NCBI GenBank assembly: GCA_025267735.1
Contig: CM046297.1
Location: 18,688,011 to 18,752,010 of the forward strand
Direction: 5' to 3'
From: Mactra quadrangularis
Taxonomy: Eukaryota > Mollusca > Bivalvia > Venerida > Mactridae
Length of the DNA: 64,000 nucleotides
Shown here: one piece after another, positions 57,301 through 64,000 of the stretch
Position numbering within the stretch: position 1 is the first letter of the stretch
How the letters are laid out: each line of letters begins with the position of its first letter
Made by a program: the position numbers and the translations under genes
Notes under the pieces: model-generated
Database searches by the model: none
Seen by the model: only the letters and a program-made list of their open reading frames with translations
Told to the model about the DNA's origin: nothing

Positions 57301-60300
57301 GCCCTTAATACAATACTTGCAGTAACCCTTTCATATCAAGGAGAAAAATCAATTTTTATCCATATCCCAACAAACAAAGAGGGCCAGGATATTTGGATAC
57401 AAAAAGTAGCCACTATAGTGTTAACAAGATTTTTCTAGTTCAAGATGACCAATGCTTAAACTTATTCGAGAAATTACCTAGACAAACATCCTCACAAAGT
57501 TTGATAATAATTGAAGCAAAAATGTGACCACAAGAGTGTTCACAAACAAACATGGCCAAACGCCAGACATTCAACAATTCTAAAAGCTCACCCTGAACTA
57601 GCTCTAGTTAGTTTAAAACAAGAGCACCGCTATGCGGAGCATTATATGCCCGAAAGTGTTGTTTTTTTTTAGTTAAGTGCTCCGGAAACTGTTTTCAGTT
57701 TTAAGGCAATAGTGACCTTGACCTTTGACCTTGTGACCCCAAAATCAATAGGGGTCTTCTACCCGATATGGACAATCATCCTATGAAGTTTGAATATTGT
57801 GGACCAAATGGAAAGTCTTTCGGGCATATAAAAATAATTCAAAGAATACATACCTCAATAAGTTTTTGTACGACTTCGTTAATAAAGATAAGAGAGATCA
57901 ATATAGCAAAAACTTCTTCCACAAATCTTGTAATATATTTAACTATAAAACTTCCTTCTAATGCTAACACTATCAATGTTATAATGAACACCCACAGTCC
58001 GATCCATACACGCCATGTTAGAAAATCTATATGACTTGATTTACAAAACTGTAAAAACATAATAAAATAAAACATTAGTTTATAATAATAATAATAACAA
58101 CTGTAGCATTACTCATTAATGAGAGCTAAAAATATCAAATTTCTGATTTAATCAGGCTTCTTAAACTAGTTTAGTTTGTATTTCACCAAAGCATGCTTGG
58201 CCTGAGAATTAAAAGCCATGGCCCTTCAATCAGTAGAGTTGTGAGCTACCAACTGAGCTAGCTATTCAGGCTGTTAGCTTTGTATTTGTGTTGTATTGCC
58301 AAAGTATGCTGTTTATGTAGTTTAAACTATGTTGTAATTCTTACATTTTTACACCGACAGGTGACATGATGAAAAGTAACAATGTTGTTGGATAAAACCT
58401 GTAAGGGAATAACAAGACGCTAATATTAATAATAAAAAAGATATTGAGTTATATCACTGGATAATCATACAGCTATTCTGTATGTGATTTGAAAACAGTC
58501 AAACTGCTGGCCCGGGGTGGTGTGGATAGTGACACTATAACCAACTCTGAGGGACAACCGTTTAACTGTTCCCAAATCGCAGCTTCATTATCTGATCAAA
58601 TACTGTTCACAGACGAAAAAAGTAACAAGAAAATACATTGTAATTTGCAATTATATTAATAATTTAATGTTCTCAATCTGACAATCGTTAGACTATGTAG
58701 AACTAAGATATAAAGTGTGATACTTACAGCAAAGAGATGTTTTTCAAAGACTAATACAGGACCAGTAGCACCATATAATATAAGAGGTTGTCCAGAAAAT
58801 AGACCAAATATTAGATTAGTTATTGATGTAGCAAATATAGTCTCTACTAGACCTATCTTTCCATATGTCTTCTCACCTAGTAAATAAAAAATAAAATAAA
58901 ATAAAATAAAATATAATATAATATAATATAATATAATATAATATAATATAATATAATATAATATAATATAATATAATATAATATAATATAATATAATATA
59001 TAATATAATATAATATATAATATAATATATAATATAATAATAATATAATATAATAATATATAATAATAATATAATATATAATATGATATATAATATGATA
59101 TATAATTATAATATATAATTATATACAATACAATACAATACAATACAATACAATACAATACAATACAATACAATATAACAACCTGGGTTTATTAGGTTAA
59201 TAGGTTTTCCTTCTAAAAGATCAGTAGACAGTAGGATAAGACATAATATTACACAATACAATTTGATATATTATAAAATAATACTCATAGATATATCCAG
59301 ATATAAACTAAATCATTTAAACAATATCAAAAGCAATGTTTTGTAAGATCAACAAGTCAATACAAAAACTAGTCTAACCACATGGTAAACAAAGTCAGTT
59401 TTAAGTTAGTTCTTCAATGTTAATTAAAATTTCATTGAAATGCATATTGATTTGCATCCATAATAGCAGCATATTAAAAAGTTTCAGACCAATTGAAAGA
59501 TTCTAGAAGAGATTGAGTGCATACTTATGTCATTGATAGCAAAATTCAAGTGACTTGCAAATCAAACCAGTGAAATTCACATAGTCACAAAAGTCTATGC
59601 AGACCATCAGATTGTATAAAGATAGTCACTAGCATACATAAGATCAAAATTTATCAAGATAATACCAATACTTACCATATAGACCACCAAAAGCAATGCA
59701 AGGACATAAACAAGCAAAGAATATAAATATCAATGCCATTATACATTGTGGATTCATAGCATCTTTAAAATCACTTATATAATATGGGTAACGTCTACGT
59801 ATATCATTTATTAATCCACCAAATGGTCGACCTGTTCTTTTTAATGGATCCATTGGAATTTTATGAACTTTTTCTCTTTCTATCAATTCTGAAAGAATAT
59901 AAGAGTTTCATTTTATGATTTTTATTTTCAACATTGTACAGTGTCTATTAGATAGAGAAAATGAAAAGAGTAAATGATGCCAGCTTGAACCTGGGACCTC
60001 CTACTTGCAAGGCAGATGAGCATGGGTTATCAACTGAGCTAATTGAGCTGATGAATATAACACACAAACAATTTTTACACATATTACTATATGTTGCTAT
60101 ATATAGAAATAAAATTGCCATGACAGTGTGCAAATATCGCATCAATGTCGTCAATATATTCCAGTATTGAGCAAAAGTGCCAAAATATGATATCAGCGCA
60201 CTTCCTAGTGTGCCAAAAATCCATATCAAAGCATCTTCCCGTCCGATTGCATAAACAGTCTAACAACCACAGACTCATAAAATTTGTAACTTAATTAACA

Positions 60301-62734
60301 ATTAAAAAATCTGACATTAACAAGTGGTTTTTCTTCTATGAAATAAACAAAACAACACAAGTGACATAACGTCAGCATGAAAAACTGCGTATCACACAGG
60401 AAAATTCAGGGTGTTTTTCTTTTAAATTAGAAGAATCATCAGCTAAATTTTTCAAGGAAAGGTTAATGACCTGCAGCCACAAAAAATTAACATGTGGCCA
60501 CTTTCTAATGGCAAGGTAACAAGCCTTGGTACCCTTAATTTTATATCACACACTTAATACTTTTGGTGTAAGAAAGGTACCAGCGGCAGTAACCTACCTT
60601 CAAGTTCTTCTAGTTTTTTCTGTTTCTTTCTTCTAAGTTTAGCACGTTTTCTAGACATATCCATGATAGGTAGTAATGTTTTTTGGTCCCAGTCACCAGG
60701 TGGTAGTACTATTGATTCATTTAAGAATTCATTGATAGCATGTAATATCTCAGATCTTGATTCTGCTTTATATGTTATATCATGGAAATGCTGCAAATAT
60801 ATATATATATCAATACATGGACCTTTCCATTACTTTACCCATAGTTACGGTTATGTACAATTAACAAATTTTAACAATTACAGTTTGCCCCACAAACAAT
60901 CTATTTGCAAAAGAGATACATGTAGTTGTTATGTTTGTGGTTATATGTATTGTTATTCAAGCTATATTGTCACTTGTGGACAGGTCAATAATACATAAAA
61001 CCAAAATTAAAAAATTTCTATAAAGAATTTGGAATGAAAATCATGAAAATGAACAGACAATATTTTTTTTATTGAAGGACTGCCACCATATGCACATGCC
61101 TGCTTGATATCAAGTCAATGTGTAAATTTTGAATCAAATCCATATCATTAGTGTTGAGAAATTGAGTGAGCAATTAAAAGCTGCAAACTGACTGACAAGC
61201 TGACTCTTAAATACTTCCAAGAATTTTGGGCAATATAATGAAGTGATATTTACCTGATTAGACATAAGAGTAGATATAGATCTACCAACTTCATGATAAT
61301 CCATACTAGCTTCCTCAGGACCAAGTAATATAAATATAAATCTAACAGGTAATGGTACTTCTGTTAAATTATCTAATACCTGTAATTATATCATAAAATA
61401 TCATTTATTATACATATATGTACCTTCAGAGCTTGACATAAATCTATAAAGTAGGTTGCCAGATCCTGGAATTTCATGTCATTCTTTCCAATTACAAGTC
61501 ATATTTACTGGATTTTACCCTCTACCAGGCAGTCTGACTTGCATAGATGCAATGTGGACTGATGTGGTGTATATAAAGTGTTTGGCTACACAGAGTAGCC
61601 CATGCGCATGCATCTAACCAGTTTTACCGATAACGTGTCATAACTATTTCTATCAGTAAATTTTCTCAAGGAGGAGGGTTTTGCATGACTGGTATGAATT
61701 CATTCATAAAATTTTAACTATATTACAAATTTCTGAATTTGTTAAAGCTGATGTTGATAAAAATATGACATGTTTGTTTTATAAGTCATTGCTGGAGATT
61801 GACATTAACTTTCTGAAGTAAGTTGCTGGGTTGGACAACCAGCCATATATTTCACTTGCCAAGTCAAATGTTAACTTGCAGTAACAAGTAGTCAAAGCCT
61901 AAATCAAGGTCATCAGAAGCAATCAGATGACATTTGATGTTGAACCCTGACTATGCAGGAGACATTTACTTTCATACGATCAATGACAAATACTTTCACA
62001 CAAAAGTTGGTTACTGGATATGTTGTAAATATCTAGTCTGTGGTGACAAGGATCAAATTGGTAGTAAAGGTGATTTATCACTGGACATGGCTAACCAGAA
62101 TGTGAACCATCTAGTATAAGTTTGGATTATATATATACCAAAAACTTTGTTGTGTGATATAATTATTCCCTGTTTAACAATATAGCACCAGTTAAAACCA
62201 CTGGAGATACCATAAGAGCTATAACATGTTAATTACTTGTATTTAGCTACCCATGGTGGTATTCAAAACCAGTTGTCTCTAGATATCTACCAGTGGACTA
62301 TAACTAGACTACCAGTGTTCATGCAACCTAATGTAACCTAAATATCATGATATTCCCATAATATTTCCATATCTGTATGAATCCTTGACTACAGCTCCAA
62401 CCAGATAAAAATACCAACACTAGACAATATTTCAAGGGTTTAGCGTGAAATGGTCGTAACTCACTCTTTTCTTATATCGAGTTATGACCAATGTGCGCTA
62501 AAACTGGGATTTGTAATGTCTCTTACAAGAAAACTAACTACTTACCTGTTTCTCTGCTAGTCTAACAAAAGCCATAGCAGGTTTATCTAAATAATCCACA
62601 CAACCAACTAACACAGAACAAGCCTCAGCATCATGTGGTATACGTTTCATTAAACTCATTTTCTGATCAGATTTCTGATCTTTGTTTTCCTCTTCTTTAG
62701 GTATAAGTCCAATATGTACACCATCTTGAGTTGC
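48251..62734 (-). CDS. SLC4A2-like: SLC4 anion exchanger (AE1/2/3, band 3 type), last 13 coding exons, 5' part outside window
   Basis: Plasma-membrane Cl-/HCO3- exchanger for pH and bicarbonate transport. Thirteen phase-consistent exons give 791 residues plus stop: the end of the cytosolic domain (fragment residues 1 to about 200, with [14 protein letters not shown] and IVLPPGDWD), then the transmembrane domain. Diagnostic AE motifs: [20 protein letters not shown] at entry to the membrane; a first helix ending [63 protein letters not shown] and [54 protein letters not shown]; and the acidic tail. KHHP, the RTIKMH block and the tail ending YQMAHMPI point to the AE1/2/3 branch, not the Na+-coupled one. 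The extracellular loop between helices 5 and 6 is long with two N-glycosylation sequons. The gene is truncated by the window's right edge. Which vertebrate AE it matches best cannot be decided here. Confidence 0.94.
48332..49096 (-). other. Anion exchanger last intron (765 bp)
   Basis: No repeat or coding segment recognised. Confidence 0.6.
49097..49270 (-). CDS. SLC4A2-like: Anion exchanger exon, last helices (708-765)
   Basis: Encodes [40 protein letters not shown] and [18 protein letters not shown]. The LLW-x-VKST motif is a family signature. A 33-bp piece of its 3' end recurs at 45966-45999. Confidence 0.95.
49954..50123 (-). CDS. SLC4A2-like: Anion exchanger exon (651-707)
   Basis: Encodes [40 protein letters not shown] and [16 protein letters not shown]. 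The KHHP pattern is typical of AE2-type exchangers. No acidic residue is present in [11 protein letters not shown], where AE1 has Glu681. A tandem array starts about 30 nt upstream of its acceptor. Confidence 0.95.
50154..50605. repeat. About 40-bp minisatellite, about 11 units
   Basis: Units of gaaccatgttactataaata followed by gaatagtgatactaaaaata. Starts about 30 nt from the acceptor of exon 49954-50123, in the branch-point zone. Confidence 0.9.
50926..51179 (-). CDS. SLC4A2-like: Anion exchanger exon, conserved core of transport domain (566-650)
   Basis: Encodes [40 protein letters not shown] and [25 protein letters not shown]-x-PW and TVRSV-x-H contribute to the second half-helix and are family signatures. 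Ends with one base of Gly651. Confidence 0.95.
51180..52163 (-). other. Anion exchanger intron (984 bp)
   Basis: No named repeat or gene. Confidence 0.6.
52164..52330 (-). CDS. SLC4A2-like: Anion exchanger exon (511-565)
   Basis: Encodes [20 protein letters not shown], then [20 protein letters not shown] and FLESQLT. Ends with two bases of Gln566 (CA|G). The ES-Q-x-T motif matches M/L-E-T/S-Q-I-T of the family. Confidence 0.94.
52414..52684. mobile_element. Mariner-like MITE CACTGGGGTCCAAAAG, copy B
   Basis: Ends cactggggtccaaaagttt and aaacttttggatcctagtg, TA at both edges. Nearly the same as 19456-19720. Confidence 0.9.
53091..53180 (-). CDS. SLC4A2-like: Anion exchanger exon, helix 7 (481-510)
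   Basis: Thirty codons: [20 protein letters not shown] then [10 protein letters not shown]. The RR-x-x-GDFG and TYTQKL motifs are nearly invariant in SLC4 exchangers. Phase 0. Confidence 0.95.
53513..55990. repeat. Tandem array of about 145-bp units within an inverted-repeat element
   Basis: About 16 imperfect units, each with gtgaccttgacctttgaccc, an aggggcccc, cacatgggcta(c), aaatttggtgaacctaggta and a gttattgtccggacaagg part. The whole is bracketed by cattatacgcccg (53550) and cgggcgtataa (55977), preceded on the right by a ggacagacggacagacgg tract. In the exchanger's largest intron. Confidence 0.9.
56084..56158. repeat. Short foldback, gggttgcccgcaaaactg family
   Basis: gagggttgcccgcaaaactg and cagtcttgcaggcaaccctc pair; loop about 35 nt. 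Confidence 0.8.
56264..56638 (-). CDS. SLC4A2-like: Anion exchanger exon, large extracellular loop and helix 6 (356-480)
   Basis: Begins [20 protein letters not shown], carries a loop of about 85 residues rich in Asn, Ser, Asp and Gly with sequons N-D-S and N-I-T, then [20 protein letters not shown] and [10 protein letters not shown]. The loop is longer than that of AE1. Donor AGT|GTAAGT, phase 0. Confidence 0.94.
57005..57073 (+). repeat. 69-bp direct repeat, copy 1
   Basis: Carries attactcatta[g/a]tgagagc and ctgatttaatcaggcttctt. Copy 2 at 58100-58168 differs at about three bases. The pair flanks exon 57854-58048. Confidence 0.85.
57616..57832. mobile_element. Single-unit relative of the tgaccttgacctttgacc element
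   Basis: Inverted ends tatatgcccgaaag and ctttcgggcatata, one gaccttgacctttgacct core, and aacaagagcaccgc at the left as in the large array. It ends about 20 bp from the donor of exon 57854-58048. Confidence 0.75.
57854..58048 (-). CDS. SLC4A2-like: Anion exchanger exon, helices 4-5 (291-355)
   Basis: Reads [20 protein letters not shown] and later [24 protein letters not shown]. The Lys of QKLIE lies where AE1 has its stilbene-reactive lysine region. Phase 0 both ends, 195 nt, so skipping it would keep the frame. Confidence 0.95.
58100..58168 (+). repeat. 69-bp direct repeat, copy 2
   Basis: See 57005-57073. It is followed by a degenerate SINE family 1 head at about 58195-58280. Confidence 0.85.
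58195..58280 (-). repeat. Degenerate tRNA-like SINE head (family 1)
   Basis: Minus strand: tagctcagttggtagctcac is the A-box region; the B box is mutated. Fragment. Confidence 0.5.
58728..58876 (-). CDS. SLC4A2-like: Anion exchanger exon, helices 2-3 (241-290)
   Basis: Encodes [20 protein letters not shown], then [30 protein letters not shown] corresponds to the half-helix at the transport site of SLC4 proteins. Its acceptor's pyrimidine tract is formed by a pentanucleotide microsatellite. Confidence 0.95.
58881..59171. repeat. Pentanucleotide microsatellite, three successive motifs
   Basis: About 290 bp: (aaaat)n, then (aatat)n with some variation, then (aatac)n. On the minus strand its (tttta)n end lies against the acceptor of exon 58728-58876. 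Confidence 0.95.
59172..59675 (-). other. Remainder of anion exchanger intron
   Basis: No named repeat or gene. Confidence 0.5.
59676..59888 (-). CDS. SLC4A2-like: Anion exchanger exon, entry to membrane domain and first helix (170-240)
   Basis: Encodes [20 protein letters not shown], then [20 protein letters not shown] and the first helix [20 protein letters not shown]. Helix 1 has CPC where vertebrate AEs have mainly Ser/Ala around the Pro. Ends with one base of Gly241. Confidence 0.95.
59980..60050 (-). repeat. tRNA-like SINE head
   Basis: Minus strand: agctcagttgataacccat (A box) and ggtcccaggttcaagctgg (B box), 'tgc' in the anticodon position. Stems are imperfect, so a SINE rather than a working tRNA. 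Confidence 0.55.
60598..60790 (-). CDS. SLC4A2-like: Anion exchanger exon, cytosolic domain (106-169)
   Basis: Starts [20 protein letters not shown], includes [10 protein letters not shown] and a very basic stretch ([19 protein letters not shown]). Ends with one base of Glu170. The basic patch sits before the membrane domain. Confidence 0.94.
60823..60992. mobile_element. MITE with ggacctttcca ends, uninterrupted copy
   Basis: Relative of 3715-4127 without the nested insertion. Ends ggacctttccat and gtggacaggtca. Confidence 0.6.
61254..61379 (-). CDS. SLC4A2-like: Anion exchanger exon, cytosolic domain (64-105)
   Basis: Encodes [20 protein letters not shown], then [16 protein letters not shown]. 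The VPLPVRF-x-F-x-LLGP and DYHE-x-GRS-x-STLMS motifs are hallmarks of SLC4 cytosolic domains. Phase 0. Confidence 0.95.
61792..61950. mobile_element. MITE, cagggcttgacatta family
   Basis: Shares gttggacaaccagc, aacttgcagtaacaagta and gacatttgatgttgaaccct with other copies. Confidence 0.6.
62441..62500. repeat. Hairpin, tggtcgtaactca family
   Basis: tagcgtgaaatggtcgtaac and tgaccaatgtgcgcta pair around a short loop; like 41573-41636. Confidence 0.65.
62546..62734 (-). CDS. SLC4A2-like: Anion exchanger exon, cytosolic domain (fragment residues 1-63)
   Basis: First exon in transcript order within the window. Reads [20 protein letters not shown], later [19 protein letters not shown] and [13 protein letters not shown]. 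The DAEA-x-x-VLVG and AFVRL motifs are conserved in AE cytosolic domains. Phase 0 both ends, so at least one further exon lies beyond the right edge. Confidence 0.93.
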
Positions 62735-63390
62735 CTGAAAATATCCAAAAGAAATTCCTTAACTGGCCAATCCCACATTTTTACATGTCTGGATCCCCCC
62801 TTTTCAAAATTGGGGTCCCAAAGGAGGGAAGTGCCACTCTTTGTCGCTGAGGTTTGATAGGGGCACAGTGCTTCTCATGGCCAGAAAATATCGGAGTCAT
62901 TGAAACAGAAAAGTGGTGCAAAATGCTGAGAAGGAAACGTTTTCAGTCATTGAAAAGTACTGGCACTTTAGATGTCATTTTGCGAAAATATTACTGAATG
63001 AAATGCAAATTGTAGGTTGATAAGTGCAAACATTTTACACAATTATTGTTACAATTTGAATCTTGCTGTTTTGGCAATGACTGTTTCTTTTGTTTTATGG
63101 TGTTTCACACCATTCTTTAGATCATTATTTCTAATCCAGATGACCAAGAAATGTCACTGGAGGGACTTAAAATTCAACGCAATTAGTAATCAAAGCTTAT
63201 AGTTCAATTAAACAAATAAATGAGTTATGGATGGATTTGATACAACCTGTAGCTGGCTTTCCAATCATTCTTACAAATTACTTTGACTTTGACTGAATAC
63301 AGCAGCTATAGGATTGAAAAATGATAATCCAAACTTGGCACAGTCATGCTCAGTCATGGCAGAGGCTTAAGTAAAGAAGGTCTGACAATA

Positions 63391-63517
63391 CAGGGCTCGA
63401 CATTGTCTAATTGCCCCTGAGAACCATATATTCGGTTCTGGCAACTTGTTACTGCTAGTAAACATTAGGTTTAGGCAAGTTAAATATATAGCTGGTTGTC
63501 CAACCCAGCAACATGAA
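63391..63517. mobile_element. MITE, cagggctcgacatt family, fragment
   Basis: Left end cagggctcgacattgtcta, core ggcaacttgttactgctagt. Right end not seen. Confidence 0.55.
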
Positions 63518-63719
63518 ATTCAACAGATGAGGAGAGAAGTTCAAAATTAGCTATGCTATCTCTTCAATCCTCAATTTTTTCATGTTTATTCTATTGTATA
63601 TGTACTTATTTGATAAATAAATATTGTTTAAACTAAATTCAACAGAAATTCAGGGCTGCCAATATGGACTCATGAAGACAGCTGAGAGGTCAATTACTAT
63701 TTAAAGTTGTATTCACTTG

Positions 63720-64000
63720 TTTGTTTGTTTGTTTTGGCTGGGTTTAACGCCATAGCAACACATTGTATAACCTATACAAAGGGTCAGTCAACCTATTCAC
63801 TGTTCCTGGATAGTCTAAATCTCTGGTTTTAACTGTAAACCAACTACTAAGCACATACTTTCGTCAGTGACAGACAACAGCCCTACATAATTAAGAATCA
63901 TTGGTAGGAGGGAGAATGGCCGTAGAAATAATTTCATGACTGAGCTTCACAAAAGTATGCCCTGCATAGGAATCGAACCCACAACCCCTCAATCTATTAG
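63720..64000 (-). mobile_element. tRNA-derived SINE, family 1, cut by window edge
   Basis: Shares aacgccatagcaacacattg, actgttcctggatag and gggttcgattcc (minus) with 13905-14207. The tRNA head's start lies beyond 64000. Confidence 0.85.

Larger units (their letters stand above)
62735..64000 (-). other. Part of the next anion exchanger intron, runs off the window
   Basis: No exon found. Contains a 'cagggctcgacattg' MITE (63391-63517) and a SINE (63720 to the edge). The upstream exons of the gene are outside. Confidence 0.6.

Noticed and set aside
58877..59173. 98-codon minus-strand frame of Tyr, Ile and Leu
   Set aside because: It is the translation of the (aaaat/aatat/aatac)n microsatellite, not a protein.
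59980..60050. Possible tRNA-Ala on the minus strand
   Set aside because: Anticodon loop resembles TGC, but the T-loop reads ggttcaagc and stems are broken.
49097..62734. Calling the exchanger a Na+-bicarbonate cotransporter (SLC4A4-10)
   Set aside because: The KHHP motif, the RTIKMH segment and the acidic tail ending MPI match the AE1/2/3 branch better.

Overview
This is an AT-rich (roughly two-thirds A+T) piece of an animal nuclear genome. It holds long multi-exon genes with GT/AG introns, three conserved metazoan genes and a dense population of short non-autonomous transposons and tRNA-derived SINEs. Several repeats are of kinds I associate with bivalve mollusc genomes: arrays built on CCTTGACCTTTGACCC, and SINEs carrying 'ttaacgccatagcaacacat'. 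A marine bivalve is therefore the best guess. The phylum is an inference; the genes alone only say 'invertebrate animal'.

Layout. Positions 1-8233 hold no gene and carry SINEs and MITEs, two of them nested. From 8234 to 29867 on the minus strand lies a complete gene for mitochondrial FAD-dependent glycerol-3-phosphate dehydrogenase (gpd2). It has 16 coding exons whose phases all join into a 719-residue protein with an N-terminal membrane anchor, an FAD Rossmann motif and two C-terminal EF-hands. From 29868 to 32435 is the head-to-head gap to the next gene. From 32436 to 33308 on the plus strand is mitochondrial ribosomal protein uL4m (MRPL4) as one uninterrupted 290-residue frame. From 33309 to 48250 is about 15 kb without a recognisable gene, made of MITEs, SINE pieces, foldbacks and minisatellites. 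From 48251 to 62734 on the minus strand are the last 13 coding exons (791 residues plus stop) of an SLC4 anion exchanger of the AE1/2/3 (band 3) type. Its N-terminal exons lie beyond the right edge; 62735-64000 is the intron leading to them and ends inside a SINE.

Relations. gpd2 and MRPL4 are divergently arranged nuclear genes for mitochondrial proteins: one feeds electrons from cytosolic glycerol-3-phosphate into ubiquinone, the other is part of the mitochondrial large ribosomal subunit. Shared control is possible but unproven. The anion exchanger is a plasma-membrane Cl-/HCO3- exchanger and is not functionally tied to the other two.

The most unusual material is where repeats meet genes. 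A 1.59-kb inverted-repeat transposon has a target-site duplication that is part of the gpd2 exon 1 splice donor. The end of gpd2 exon 2 is duplicated beside another element. A 33-bp piece of an anion-exchanger exon recurs about 3 kb downstream. Two tandem arrays sit directly against splice acceptors. An intronic array of about 145-bp units repeatedly carries nuclear-receptor-type half-sites. There is also a perfect 71-bp palindrome. I found no convincing new multi-gene system.
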